Positions 35,909 to 45,370 of a stretch of DNA of 58,818 bases are shown here, piece after piece; positions within the stretch are counted from its first letter, which is position 1; each line of letters opens with the position of its first letter. The stretch is from an uncultured Prevotella sp. (GTDB lineage: Bacteria > Bacteroidota > Bacteroidia > Bacteroidales > Bacteroidaceae), in NCBI GenBank assembly GCA_900540375.1, contig UQFS01000023.1, positions 1 to 58,818 of the forward strand, written 5' to 3'. Position numbers and translations under genes: made by a program. The notes beneath the pieces are model-generated. The model was not told the origin of the DNA. It ran no database searches and worked only from the letters and a program-made list of their open reading frames with translations.

Positions 35909-37162
35909 TTACTTCACATAGAAGTCGATGAGCTGCTGAATAGCCTGTCGGCAGGCGGGACAAAAGTCTGGATTCTGATTGGTGCGCATACGGCAGTCGT
36001 AGTAGGCGCGGTAGACGCCTTTGGGCTTGTATCCGGCTCCTTCGTAAAATCCGGCTTTTCTATCCTTGCCAATGAGGTTTCCCCATTTTCCACGGAAGTC
36101 CACCTTAGTGGTGATGTTCTTTTCCCAGGGCTCCACGTCGAGCGGATAGATGTCCACTGTCTCGTCGTCATAGGCATATTCATCGGCAAGCCCGGCGAAG
36201 CTGTGTCCAAACTCATGTACGACAACGGGCTTGGCATACTGGTTATGGATGGAGGCGAGCAGATAGCCGTTGTAAAATCCGCCGCCACCATAGCGTGTGG
36301 AGTTGACCAGTGCGATGATATGCTCATAGGGAGTACCGGCGAGCCAGTCGTGCATATCTTTAAGGTGTCCCGTGGTGAGGTATCGCTCGCTGTAATTGGT
36401 GTCCCAGTGTGAGTGCAGTGCCGTGTTTTTCCATATACCTTTTCCCGGTTCGCTGGCTCCGCTCTCCTCGGATGGCGACTCCACAGCGACGACGTTGAAG
36501 TATCGACGGCTACTCTTGAAGGGTTCGTAGGAGAAGAGCGTCTCCATCGACATGCGTGCGTCGTCGACAAAGGTCTTCATCTCTTCGGTTCGGTAGCCCT
36601 CGGCAAGGTAAGCCAGGTGGATGCAGTGGGTGGTGTCTTGAGCTTGTTGCAGGACGACGTATGGTGTGACATTTTTCTCACCGAGATGTGCGATGAGTAT
36701 ATCGGTAGGAACTACGGTATGTTTGAGGTGGCTGCTGACTTGGCGTCGGCTGTTGCGCAGGTCCACGGTGATGTCGACGGTGTCCTTGGGCATGGGCACG
36801 AGATATACGTTTTCAAACGATTTCTCCAGATGCTGAGCCTCGGGCTCTTCCTGCCATTCCTGAAAGAGGGTGGAGAAGGAGTTGCGGTAGATGACACGTT
36901 GCGTCTTATGATCGCGTACCGTGATCTGTCCGTTGCCCTCCACGGGAACCTCTGCGAGGCGTTGGCGCTTACCATACCATCGGGGCTCCACATACATCTG
37001 CGCCAGGGCGATGTGCTGGGTGGTGGCGGTGCCGGAGAAGATGTAGTCGATGCGCAGAGTCTTGTCCTGAAAATAATCTTCGAAACGCTGGGCGGCAGCG
37101 CTCATGCTTATCATGGCGGCCACCGCCAGCAAAATGTAGTGTTTGCTCTTCACCATAATCAT
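35909..37162 (-). CDS. M64 family metallopeptidase (IgA peptidase M64)
   Basis: The 417-residue protein has a signal peptide (1-24, ending SAAAQ), an N-terminal beta domain typical of peptidase M64 (about 27-150) and a C-terminal zinc protease domain. The metzincin-like active site reads VHEFGHSFAGLADEYAYDD with His316, Glu317, His320 and Asp327. Founding members cleave IgA; in gut and oral Bacteroidetes most homologues have unknown substrates. It should act in the periplasm or outside the cell. There is no visible T9SS C-terminal sorting domain: the chain ends shortly after a CPACRQAIQQLIDF segment. Confidence 0.9.
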   Translation of the reverse strand: MIMVKSKHYILLAVAAMISMSAAAQRFEDYFQDKTLRIDYIFSGTATTQHIALAQMYVEPRWYGKRQRLAEVPVEGNGQITVRDHKTQRVIYRNSFSTLFQEWQEEPEAQHLEKSFENVYLVPMPKDTVDITVDLRNSRRQVSSHLKHTVVPTDILIAHLGEKNVTPYVVLQQAQDTTHCIHLAYLAEGYRTEEMKTFVDDARMSMETLFSYEPFKSSRRYFNVVAVESPSEESGASEPGKGIWKNTALHSHWDTNYSERYLTTGHLKDMHDWLAGTPYEHIIALVNSTRYGGGGFYNGYLLASIHNQYAKPVVVHEFGHSFAGLADEYAYDDETVDIYPLDVEPWEKNITTKVDFRGKWGNLIGKDRKAGFYEGAGYKPKGVYRAYYDCRMRTNQNPDFCPACRQAIQQLIDFYVK

Positions 37163-37215
37163 ATTAACTATTTAAGATTAATGATTTATGTGTGTTGTTC
37201 TCTCTTCCGATGCTT

Positions 37216-38142
37216 TTAGTAAACCCTCAACTCATCACCGACACGGATCTGATAATCAGGCGTTAAATGGTTTTTCTTGTAGAGACTCTTCAAGCGTATG
37301 CCATAGTACTGGGCTATGGAGTACATGCTCTCGCCGGGCTTTACCACGTGGGGGCGGTACTTATATGTCTTGATGGCTTTCTTTTGCTTTTTCTTCAAAT
37401 AAATGATGTCTCCAGCATGGAGCACGTCGTGCTTGTCGCGCTCATTATATTTTGCCAGCTTACGCCACGGCAGGTCGGTCTCCTTACCGATGGACTTGAA
37501 GGTGTCGCCCTCGCGTGCTACGAGATAATAGTTTTTGTTGTAGATACGGATGGGGTGGAGTCGCTGTCCGGCCACTACGGCATGGTCGCGTGCTCCCCGC
37601 TCAGCCATGAACTTGTCGTAGTGGCGTGCGTGGTCGTATTGGTTGAGCTTATAGAGCTCGATGATGTCAATAAGTTTTTGGGCATAGGCGGGATTGGTGG
37701 CGTAGCCGCACGACTTCAGTCCCCATGCCCATCCACGGTAGTCGGTCAGGTCGAGTCGGAAGAGCTGGGCATAGCGTTGATTGTCCGAAAGGAAGCGGCT
37801 ATGATCCTCATAGCTCTGTTTGGCATTGTCGTAAGCGCGGAAGCACTCGCCGATGCCGTCGTCGTCCTGGCTCATTGTCCGCCCCGTCCATCCGTGACAT
37901 TTGATGCCGAAGTGGTTGTTGCCCTGAGTGGCGAGTGGACTGAGTCCTGCTCGGCTCTCAAAGACGCCCTGGGCCAGCGTGATGCTTGCCGGAATGCCGT
38001 AGCGGAGCATCTCTTCGATGGCCAAATCCTTGTATTGATCGAAATATTGTTGATAAGCTTGGTTCCACCTCATCTGCGCCTTCAGCGGCAACACGGCGAG
38101 GAGAAACATGACAGAGGCAAAAAACTTATTTCTGATGCTCAT
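37216..38142 (-). CDS. Glucosaminidase (peptidoglycan hydrolase) with two LysM domains
   Basis: The 308-residue protein starts with a signal peptide (MSIRNKFFASVMFLLAVLPL then KAQ), followed by a GH73-type glucosaminidase domain with the catalytic Glu region GIPASITLAQGVFESRAG and NNHFGIKCHGW, then two LysM peptidoglycan-binding modules (LVAREGDTFKSIGKETDL and HVVKPGESMYSIAQYYGI). It cuts the glycan backbone of peptidoglycan. Longer in-frame starts up to 38223 are excluded by the promoter at 38191-38198; a start two codons upstream (38148) is equally possible. It probably heads the run into the M64 and nudC genes. Confidence 0.9.
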   Translation of the reverse strand: MSIRNKFFASVMFLLAVLPLKAQMRWNQAYQQYFDQYKDLAIEEMLRYGIPASITLAQGVFESRAGLSPLATQGNNHFGIKCHGWTGRTMSQDDDGIGECFRAYDNAKQSYEDHSRFLSDNQRYAQLFRLDLTDYRGWAWGLKSCGYATNPAYAQKLIDIIELYKLNQYDHARHYDKFMAERGARDHAVVAGQRLHPIRIYNKNYYLVAREGDTFKSIGKETDLPWRKLAKYNERDKHDVLHAGDIIYLKKKQKKAIKTYKYRPHVVKPGESMYSIAQYYGIRLKSLYKKNHLTPDYQIRVGDELRVY

Positions 38143-38190
38143 GGACATATCATGTAGTATAGAATGACTCATTATTATTAATAACCATTG

Positions 38191-38198
38191 CAAAGTTA
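38191..38198 (-). promoter_or_regulatory. -7 promoter box for the glucosaminidase gene
   Basis: TAACTTTG on the minus strand, about 50 bases before the chosen start. It lies inside longer in-frame readings and so decides the start. Confidence 0.55.
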
Positions 38199-38334
38199 CA
38201 AAAAAACAGATAGAAAGATGCAAAACGATTCATTTTTAACGATTCGTGAGCGATAGACAATTCTGAGATGTGACGCCCATGAGTGAGAGAGGGAAGAACC
38301 CCCATGAATTTTTAATCAAATAAGTTCAGTTTTA

Positions 38335-38366
38335 TTTGGTAGTTCAAGAAAAAAGCTATATCTTTG
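38335..38366 (+). promoter_or_regulatory. Promoter of the tRNA pair
   Basis: TTTG at 38335-38338, 20 bases, TATCTTTG at 38359-38366: an excellent Bacteroidetes promoter 44 bases before the tRNA-Thr gene. Confidence 0.75.
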
Positions 38367-38410
38367 CACTCGCAAAACAAGCAATTGGGGGATTTCCCAA
38401 GTGATTTTTT

Positions 38411-38483
<73 letters not shown>

Positions 38484-38503
38484 CTTCAAGCATTTTTTGT
38501 TAG

Positions 38504-38574
38504 GCGGAATTAGCATATCGGTAGTGCGCGGGCTTCCCAAGCCTGAAAGGCGGGTTCGATTCCCGTATTCCGCT
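38504..38574 (+). tRNA. tRNA-Gly (anticodon CCC)
   Basis: A 71-base cloverleaf: acceptor GCGGAAT/ATTCCGC, anticodon arm CGGGC-TTCCCAA-GCCTG and T arm CGGG-TTCGATT-CCCG. The anticodon CCC reads GGG. It lies 20 bases after tRNA-Thr in the same transcript. Confidence 0.97.
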
Positions 38575-38961
38575 CAAATATTTCCCCTCTCTTTTTATAT
38601 ACTTTTCATCAGAAATGATCCGTTGTAGGTTTCTATTGTGGTTAAATTTGTAAGCCACTATTTCTTCTCTATTTACATTTTGCGTTTCTCGCAGCATGTG
38701 ATACCTTGTAAATGTAGCGGTGAAGCGGATGTTAGGAGAGGAAACTTTTCGGAGCTGGAAAGTGACCCACTTGTTATGCGCTCACTGCTACACCATTACA
38801 TAAGGCCGCGCGGTATGCGGCAGAAAAACCATCGACTCTACTTCTATGCACATGAGAAGGACGAGGATAGAGCCTAAGAATCTTAAGCGACGACAGAATT
38901 TATGTCCAGGAGTTCCAAGCTACTTGTGGTATTCCAAGCTTTGAACAAGTCACTCCTATCA
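38575..38961. other. Intergenic region between tRNAs and feoB
   Basis: About 390 bases without a supported gene. A 79-residue + strand frame at 38638-38877 has no recognisable domain or promoter. I see no convincing terminator for either flanking transcript. Confidence 0.5.
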
Positions 38962-41493
38962 TTATAAAAACAGCATGCCAACCTGATAGACAATAGCAGA
39001 AACGATCCAAGCCAAAGCTGTGGTGTAGCATGCGGTAAACAATGGCCATTTCCAAGTGCCGGTCTCCCCTTTAATAGCAGCCAACGTGGCTACACATGGG
39101 AAGTAAAGCAAGACAAACAGCAGAAAGCAGAAGGCTGTAAGCGTTGCAACAGGACGAGCTTGACCTATCGTCATACCATGCATCTTAGCTATATCAGCAG
39201 TGATAGACTTATTTAGGCGCTCATATTTACCTCCGTTATCATTATATTCTTTGTCATCGGAATAGCTATCATCATTGGTATATAACACACCCATAGTAGA
39301 AGCGACGATTTCTTTAGCCCCAGCGCCTGCGACAATACCCACGTCAAACTTCCAGTTGAATCCTTGGGGATAGAAAATGGGTTCAATGGTTTTGCCTATC
39401 TTGCCAATGTAGCTTTGCTCTTGTTGCTGCTGAACAGAGAGTTGATCATTATGAGGGAAATAGCCTAATGCCCAAACAATTATAGTAGCGACAAGGATGA
39501 TACCACCCATTTTCTTGAGATATTGCCGGCCTTTCTCCCATGTATGACGGAAAACAGCCTTGGCGGTAGGGAAGCGATAGGGTGGGAGTTCCATCACAAA
39601 AGGCGTGTCTTCACCCTTGACGATATATTTTGTCATCAATTTGCTGATGATAATTGCCATGAAGATACCTATGAGATAGAGTGACATCATCACCAACCAC
39701 TGCGTGTTGCGTGAGAAGAATGTGCAGATGATCATAATATAAATAGGTATTCTTGCCTCACAGCTCATCAAAGGCAGAATCATCATCGTCACCAACCGTG
39801 AGCGGCGACTCTCTATTGTGCGTGTTGCCATTACGGCAGGAACATTACAGCCGAAACCCATGATGAGAGGAATAAACGACTTGCCATGTAGTCCCATCTT
39901 ATGCATGAGCTTATCCATGATGAACGCGGCGCGCGCCATATAGCCAGAATCCTCCATGATAGAGATGAAGAAATAGAGGATGAGAATCTGTGGCAGGAAT
40001 ACGATGACAGAACCAACGCCACCGATGATGCCGTCTACAAGCATCGCTTTGACAGGCCCTTCAGGCATTAAACGCCCGATAGCATCGCCCAACATGCCAA
40101 CAAGTGAGTCGATCCAGTCCATAGGATATGATCCCAAACTGAAAGTCACAAAGAACATGATGGCAATCAGCAGCAAGAAGATAGGGAAGCCTACAATCTT
40201 GTTAGTCAGGATTCGGTCGAGCACATGAGTGATCTGGTAGGTGTCCTCTTTATGCCCTTCTTCGTACGCGGCCTCATTCAATGCTCCATGTATAAAACCA
40301 TATTTTGCATCCATGATAGCCGTCTCAGCATCTTCCTTGGTTTCATCCTTGACGCGTTTTTCTGCTTGGTCGCGGTGACAGAAGATCTCCTTTGCATCCG
40401 GTAATGCACTGACAAACTTCTCAACCTCCTGGTCATGTTCCAGCAACTTGATAGCCAAATAGCGGGTTGAGTAGAGTTCACGCACATTCTCTTCTTTCTT
40501 GAGGTGCTCTTGTATCTCACTGATACCATGCTCTATCTCGTGGCCATGGTTGATATGGATGTGACGATAATGCGATTGTGCGTCTTCTGTGCCCTCATAT
40601 ACTTCGATGATTTGGTGGAAGAGTTCTTTGACACCTTTACCGGATTTAAACACAGTAGGAATCATTGGCACACCAAACAACTCCGACAACTTGTCGAAAT
40701 TGATATGGTCTCCACGTTTCTGTGTCTCATCAAACATGTTCAGCGCAACCACCATACGTATATGCATGTCAATGAGTTGCGTCGTAAGATAGAGGTTACG
40801 CTCCAAATTAGAGGTATCAATCACATTGATGACAACATCCGGAGTCTTTTCAATCAATTGTTTTCTGACATATAATTCTTCGGGGGAATAAGCTGAGAGA
40901 GAATAGGTGCCAGGAAGGTCGACAATGTTGAACTGATAGCCTTCAAAACTGGCGTGCCCTTCTTTTGCATCGACGGTAACACCAGAGTAGTTGCCTACCC
41001 GTTCGTGAGCACCTGAGGCAAAATTAAAAAAGGAAGTCTTGCCACAATTAGGATTTCCAACCAAAGCGACATTGATCACCTTACGCTCCTGAAGTGCTAC
41101 CTTCTCCATTAAATCGGTAGAATCTTCATAAGACTTATCGTTCGGGCGAAGAGCCACATCAAGATCAGCATTGCTGTCATCATTGAGCGACAGATCTTCG
41201 ACGGGCTGTCCTTTTGCCGCCTGCTGCTGTTTTTCTCTTCGTTCTTTCTCTTCTATTTCCTTAGCTTCCCCAGCAGTCACTACCTCTATCATGTTAGCCT
41301 CGCTATGGCGCAGACTCACCTCATAGCCCATGATACGATATTTCACGGGATCTCTAAGAGGTGCATTGAGCAGGACGTCCACTTTTTTACCTTTGATGAA
41401 CCCCATTTCTACAATGCGTTTCCGGAAACCACCATGACCATTGACTTTAACTATAACGCCACTTTCTCCTGTATGCAGCTCAGACAATCTCAT
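38962..41493 (-). CDS. feoB: FeoA-FeoB fusion, ferrous iron transporter
   Basis: The 843-residue protein starts with an SH3-like FeoA domain (1-75; LSELHTGESGVIVKV, RIVEMGFIKGKKVDVLL), then a charged Lys/Glu/Gln linker (76-135), the G domain (G1 GNPNCGKT 146-153, G3 DLPG 192-195, NMFD for G4), an insertion and a membrane domain with paired Gate motifs (GVLY and LIMGFGCNVPAVMATRTI regions). It imports Fe(II) under anaerobic conditions. FeoA and FeoB are separate in most bacteria; the fusion is common in Bacteroidetes. It diverges from the RlmD-FetB operon. Confidence 0.96.
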   Translation of the reverse strand: MRLSELHTGESGVIVKVNGHGGFRKRIVEMGFIKGKKVDVLLNAPLRDPVKYRIMGYEVSLRHSEANMIEVVTAGEAKEIEEKERREKQQQAAKGQPVEDLSLNDDSNADLDVALRPNDKSYEDSTDLMEKVALQERKVINVALVGNPNCGKTSFFNFASGAHERVGNYSGVTVDAKEGHASFEGYQFNIVDLPGTYSLSAYSPEELYVRKQLIEKTPDVVINVIDTSNLERNLYLTTQLIDMHIRMVVALNMFDETQKRGDHINFDKLSELFGVPMIPTVFKSGKGVKELFHQIIEVYEGTEDAQSHYRHIHINHGHEIEHGISEIQEHLKKEENVRELYSTRYLAIKLLEHDQEVEKFVSALPDAKEIFCHRDQAEKRVKDETKEDAETAIMDAKYGFIHGALNEAAYEEGHKEDTYQITHVLDRILTNKIVGFPIFLLLIAIMFFVTFSLGSYPMDWIDSLVGMLGDAIGRLMPEGPVKAMLVDGIIGGVGSVIVFLPQILILYFFISIMEDSGYMARAAFIMDKLMHKMGLHGKSFIPLIMGFGCNVPAVMATRTIESRRSRLVTMMILPLMSCEARIPIYIMIICTFFSRNTQWLVMMSLYLIGIFMAIIISKLMTKYIVKGEDTPFVMELPPYRFPTAKAVFRHTWEKGRQYLKKMGGIILVATIIVWALGYFPHNDQLSVQQQQEQSYIGKIGKTIEPIFYPQGFNWKFDVGIVAGAGAKEIVASTMGVLYTNDDSYSDDKEYNDNGGKYERLNKSITADIAKMHGMTIGQARPVATLTAFCFLLFVLLYFPCVATLAAIKGETGTWKWPLFTACYTTALAWIVSAIVYQVGMLFL

Positions 41494-41527
41494 AATTTAT
41501 AAATCTCCTGTCTTTCGTTTTCTAATG

Positions 41528-41535
41528 CAAAGTTA
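41528..41535 (-). promoter_or_regulatory. -7 promoter box for feoAB
   Basis: TAACTTTG on the minus strand, 35 bases before the feoB start. I could not identify a clear Fur box in the 242-base divergent region. Confidence 0.5.
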
Positions 41536-41671
41536 CTAATTTAATCTTGGAATATTCTCTCTAAGAATATGTTTCTTTATATTTCTCTATAAAATACCTA
41601 AAAATGATTAGCATCGGCCATGTGACTTGATAAGGCGCCTCATGAATATGATGAATTATATGAAGTAATAT

Positions 41672-41702
41672 TTTGCACTACAGAGATTTTTGTATAACTT
41701 TG
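41672..41702 (+). promoter_or_regulatory. Promoter of the rlmD-fetB operon
   Basis: TTTG at 41672-41675, 19 bases, TAACTTTG at 41695-41702; 33 bases before the rlmD start. Confidence 0.7.
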
Positions 41703-41735
41703 CAAGCAAAAATATCATAGACAAGAGCATAGACA

Positions 41736-43187
41736 ATGGGCAGAAAACGTCAATCATTACCAACCATAGAGAATATTACTATCGAGTCGATAGCAGCCGA
41801 AGGCATGAGTTTATTTCATTTCAACGACAAAGTGGTGTTTGTACCGTTCGGTGTGCCCGGCGATGTTGTTGATGTCCAAATCGTGAAGAAGAAACATAAG
41901 TACAACGAGGGACGCATCATCAATATCATCAAGGAAAGCGATCAAAGAATAGAGCCTTTCTGCGAGCACTTTGGTATTTGTGGCGGATGTAAGTGGCAAA
42001 TGCTGCCTTATCAAGAACAGCTGAAAGCTAAACAACAGCAGGTACACGACCAACTGACACGAATCGGCAAAATCGCATTGCCGGACTTCACGCCAATACT
42101 TGGTTCTGTAAAAACCAAAGAATATCGCAACAAGCTGGAGTTCGGCTGCTGCGACAGACGATGGTTTACACATGAAGAGCTTCAGGATCCCTCTTTAGAT
42201 TTGGACAACGGCAATCATTCCGCCATAGGCTTCCATATACCTGGTGCTTTTGACAAAATATATCCTATCCATAAGTGCTGGCTGATGGATGACCTTCACA
42301 ATAACATCCGCAATGACATTGAAGCCTATGCCAAAAGCATTGGCATGACCTTCTACGACGTACGTCAGCAAAAAGGAGTGCTGCGCAACCTGATGTTCCG
42401 AAACTCCAATACGGGCGAATGGATGCTCTTGATACAGTTTCATTACGACGAGGAAGGCGATGAGACTAAAGCTATGCAACTATTACAACATGTTGCAGAG
42501 CGCTACCCGCAGATCACCTCTTTAATGTATACTGACAATCAGAAGGGCAACGACTCGCTGTCTGATTTGGAGTTGAAGACCTTCAAGGGTAATAGCTTTA
42601 TCTATGAGGCAATGGAGGATTTGAAGTTTAAGGTAGGCCCCAAGAGCTTCTACCAAACCAACACAGAGCAAGCGTATCAGCTATATAAAGTGGTACGCGA
42701 GTTCTGCTTCATGCCACTTAATGACGTAGAAGCCCCTACAGAAGATCCTCTGCTTTATGATCTCTACACGGGTACGGGCACGATTGCGAACTTCGTCGCA
42801 CGTAAGTCCAAGCGTGTCATTGGTATAGAGTATGTCGAGGAGGCCATTGAAGATGCAAAGGTAAATAGCCAGATCAACAAGATTGAGAACACCACATTCT
42901 TTGCGGGAGATATGAAAGACATCCTCACAGATGACTTCATCAAAGAGCACGGACGGCCAGATATCATAGTGACGGATCCGCCACGTGCAGGAATGCACCC
43001 TGATGTAGTAAATGTCATTCTTAATGCACGTCCTAAGCGCCTGGTCTATGTAAGTTGTAATCCTGCTACACAAGCGCGTGACCTACAACTGCTTGATGCT
43101 GGATTCAAGGTGAAGGCCGTGCAGCCAGTAGATATGTTCCCCCACACTTCCCATGTGGAGAATGTGGTATTGCTCATCAGAAAATAA
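41736..43187 (+). CDS. rlmD: 23S rRNA (uracil-C5)-methyltransferase RlmD/RumA type
   Basis: The 483-residue protein has an N-terminal TRAM domain (about 8-66), an iron-sulfur cysteine cluster (CEHFGICGGC; Cys76, Cys82, Cys85), a central domain and a SAM-binding domain with LYTGTGTIANF and TDPPRAGMH, then the catalytic Cys in VYVSCNPATQARDL. It methylates U1939, or U747 in homologues, of 23S rRNA. It is the first gene of a five-gene operon whose other members concern regulation and transport. An overlapping frame starting at 41690 was rejected. Confidence 0.94.
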   Translation: MGRKRQSLPTIENITIESIAAEGMSLFHFNDKVVFVPFGVPGDVVDVQIVKKKHKYNEGRIINIIKESDQRIEPFCEHFGICGGCKWQMLPYQEQLKAKQQQVHDQLTRIGKIALPDFTPILGSVKTKEYRNKLEFGCCDRRWFTHEELQDPSLDLDNGNHSAIGFHIPGAFDKIYPIHKCWLMDDLHNNIRNDIEAYAKSIGMTFYDVRQQKGVLRNLMFRNSNTGEWMLLIQFHYDEEGDETKAMQLLQHVAERYPQITSLMYTDNQKGNDSLSDLELKTFKGNSFIYEAMEDLKFKVGPKSFYQTNTEQAYQLYKVVREFCFMPLNDVEAPTEDPLLYDLYTGTGTIANFVARKSKRVIGIEYVEEAIEDAKVNSQINKIENTTFFAGDMKDILTDDFIKEHGRPDIIVTDPPRAGMHPDVVNVILNARPKRLVYVSCNPATQARDLQLLDAGFKVKAVQPVDMFPHTSHVENVVLLIRK

Positions 43188-43213
43188 GTCTTCATTAGAA
43201 TCTGTAGCTGATT

Positions 43214-43783
43214 ATGTCTCAGACACTATATATCAAAAATATGGTTTGTGACCGTTGCAAAATGGCTGTCAAACAGATCTTGGAACAGGCAGGGCTACAT
43301 CCGCTTGCTATAGAGTTAGGCGTTGTCACGATTGAAGAGGGCAGCCTCAGCGGCGAAAAGCAATTGCAGTTGGCTCAAGCACTCAAGTCCATTGGATTTG
43401 AACTGCTTGAGGACCAGCGGCAACAACTGATGCATCAGATTAAGACCGCAATCATTGATTTGGTGCATTATAAGTCCTCAGGACAGCCTCTGACACTCAG
43501 TGCCTATCTTGCAGAGAAATTTCATTTAGATTATAGTCGGCTGAGCAAACTCTTCAGTGAGTGTGCCGGCATGACCATTGAGCGATATTATATGCTACAA
43601 CGGGTGGAAAGAGTAAAAGAGCTCTTGAAGTATGACGAGTTGACACTCACGCAAATCGCACAGCAGATGAACTATTCAAGTGTTGCTTATCTAAGCAGTC
43701 AGTTCAAGAACGTTACAGGGATGACACCTTCTAAGTTCAAGTCTTTGAGTTTCAACTCCCGCATAGCCTTAGATGAAATATAA
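43214..43783 (+). CDS. AraC-type regulator with N-terminal HMA-like domain
   Basis: The 189-residue protein joins a heavy-metal-associated-like domain (1-75; KNMVCDRCKMAVKQIL with a C-x2-C pair at 12 and 15) to an AraC/XylS helix-turn-helix domain (about 90-185; ending in YLSSQFKNVTGMTPSKFK). The CxxC is placed where HMA domains bind Cu(I) or other soft metals. I infer a metal-responsive regulator, perhaps of the downstream transporter genes in this operon. Such HMA-AraC proteins recur in Bacteroidetes. It begins 26 bases after rlmD. Confidence 0.85.
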   Translation: MSQTLYIKNMVCDRCKMAVKQILEQAGLHPLAIELGVVTIEEGSLSGEKQLQLAQALKSIGFELLEDQRQQLMHQIKTAIIDLVHYKSSGQPLTLSAYLAEKFHLDYSRLSKLFSECAGMTIERYYMLQRVERVKELLKYDELTLTQIAQQMNYSSVAYLSSQFKNVTGMTPSKFKSLSFNSRIALDEI

Positions 43784-43793
43784 ATTGAGTCAT

Positions 43794-44693
43794 ATGGAAA
43801 ACATGGAATTAAGAAGATCCTGGCCATATCATCTTCTCGGCATCATTGTGGTGTTGACTTGGGGAGTCACCTTTGTCAACTCTAAAGTATTGCTCAATCA
43901 CGGACTGATGGCTCATGAGATTTTTACACTCCGCTTCCTTTTTGCATGGCTTTGTATATGGTTGATCTCTCCCAAGAAATTATGGTGTAACAACCTGCAC
44001 GACGAACTATTGATGGTGCTTTTGGGTATTACCGGCGGCTCGCTCTACTTTGTTACCGAGAATATTGCGGTGAAGGTCGGCTATGTCAACAATGTGTCTT
44101 TCATCGTCTGTACAGCCCCTTTGTTAACAACGATATTAGCGCTCTTCTTTCTTAAGGATATCCATGCTAACCACAAGCTAATCATCGGTTCTCTGGTTGC
44201 TACTATTGGTGTGGGGCTTGTAGTCTTTAACGGACAGTTTGTTTTGAAGATAAATCCCTTGGGTGACATTCTGGCACTTGCAGCATCTCTCTGTTGGGCA
44301 ATCTACAGTATTCTGATGAGATACATTAGTCACTATAGCAGTGTGTTCGTCACGCGCAAAGTTTTCTTCTATGGACTCGTTACTGTGTTGCCAGTTTATT
44401 TGGTACGTCCCTGGAATTTTCCACTTCATGAATTCCTTCAACCGGCGGTTTGGGGCAATTTACTTTTCCTTGGCGTTATAGCCAGCTTTGCCTGCTTTGC
44501 ATTGTGGAGCTATGTGATTAAGAAGATTGGTGCAATTTCTGCCAGCAACTATATCTATCTTAATCCAGTCAGCACGGTCGTTGCCAGCACACTTGTCTTG
44601 CATGAACGTATGACGATACTGGCTGTCATGGGTGCAGGCTGCATTCTTCTTGGTGTATATATCGTCAGCAAGGCTCTACCACAGAAGGCTTAA
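43794..44693 (+). CDS. EamA/DMT family transporter
   Basis: The 299-residue membrane protein has ten helices arranged as two EamA repeats (first half with VLTWGVTFVNSKVLL and HEIFTLRFLFAWL, second half with GDILALAASLCWAIYSILMR). Family members export amino acids, nucleobases or drugs; the substrate is unknown. A start at 43773 would overlap the regulator by 11 bases and add seven residues; 43794 and 43803 are also possible. It lies in the same operon as the HMA-AraC regulator and FetAB. Confidence 0.9.
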   Translation: MENMELRRSWPYHLLGIIVVLTWGVTFVNSKVLLNHGLMAHEIFTLRFLFAWLCIWLISPKKLWCNNLHDELLMVLLGITGGSLYFVTENIAVKVGYVNNVSFIVCTAPLLTTILALFFLKDIHANHKLIIGSLVATIGVGLVVFNGQFVLKINPLGDILALAASLCWAIYSILMRYISHYSSVFVTRKVFFYGLVTVLPVYLVRPWNFPLHEFLQPAVWGNLLFLGVIASFACFALWSYVIKKIGAISASNYIYLNPVSTVVASTLVLHERMTILAVMGAGCILLGVYIVSKALPQKA

Positions 44694-44722
44694 ACAGAGG
44701 AGGATTAACAAGATTAAGGCGT

Positions 44723-45358
44723 ATGAACAAGCTGATAGAAAACATTGATTTCTCAGCATACAAAGATCCTGGGATATTGGAATTTAAAGACGTAGTGATA
44801 GAGAAGAAGACTCTTCCTCTCACTATGGTAGCGTGTCCTGGAAAGGTATCTTCGATCGTCGTCGACCCAACGGCAGGTCATCAGCTTATCATGACCATTC
44901 TTGGACTCGACAAGGTCCAAGAGGGATATATCACAATTGATGGGGAGTTGATAACCTATGGATCCGGGGCCTTCTTCCGCCAAATGATGTGCTATGTGCC
45001 TCATTTCTTGCCACAGGTAGATATGACTATAGGAGAACTATGTCGACAAGTCATCAGTAAATTCAATGGTAAGAATTTGAGAGCGGAAGCTTTGACTGAC
45101 ATCTGGAAAAGTTTAAGTATCGACGCTTCAATATGGAAAGAAAAGATATGCAAAGTCTCCCAAACAACACTTTGGCTTGTACTCTTGTCTTTAGTACCTT
45201 TAAGCAAAGGATCCATTGTGCTGATTGAAGAACCACTTGTTAAGAATGAGGCTGTGGATTACTTTGTCAGTCAATTGGCGCAACAAGGCAAAGAGGTGAT
45301 CTGTACTACACAGACCCATCCTTTCACCTCTTATCAAGTAATGAATTTAACATTATAA
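44723..45358 (+). CDS. Degenerate ABC ATPase partner of FetB (FetA-like)
   Basis: The 211-residue protein keeps the length and overall order of a small ABC ATPase, and the next gene, 12 bases away, is a FetB permease. Yet key motifs are gone. At the Walker A place (47-55) it has VDPTAGHQL without Gly-Lys-Ser/Thr. The Q-loop reads CYVPHFL, with His for Gln. The signature is replaced by KVSQTT (144-149). Walker B is IVLIEEP (165-171), Asp changed to Glu. The switch region reads CTTQTHPF. ATP hydrolysis seems impossible, so it may be a structural partner. No frameshift is present and the frame is intact, which argues for retained function. Confidence 0.8.
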   Translation: MNKLIENIDFSAYKDPGILEFKDVVIEKKTLPLTMVACPGKVSSIVVDPTAGHQLIMTILGLDKVQEGYITIDGELITYGSGAFFRQMMCYVPHFLPQVDMTIGELCRQVISKFNGKNLRAEALTDIWKSLSIDASIWKEKICKVSQTTLWLVLLSLVPLSKGSIVLIEEPLVKNEAVDYFVSQLAQQGKEVICTTQTHPFTSYQVMNLTL

Positions 45359-45370
45359 AGTGAATAAACC

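Noticed and set aside
38638..38877. 79-residue + strand ORF after the tRNA genes
   Set aside because: No domain, no promoter, biased to basic and aromatic residues; probably chance.
41528..41700. Fur box between feoAB and rlmD
   Set aside because: AT-rich sequence is present but no 19-bp palindrome close to the GATAATGATAATCATTATC consensus could be found by eye.
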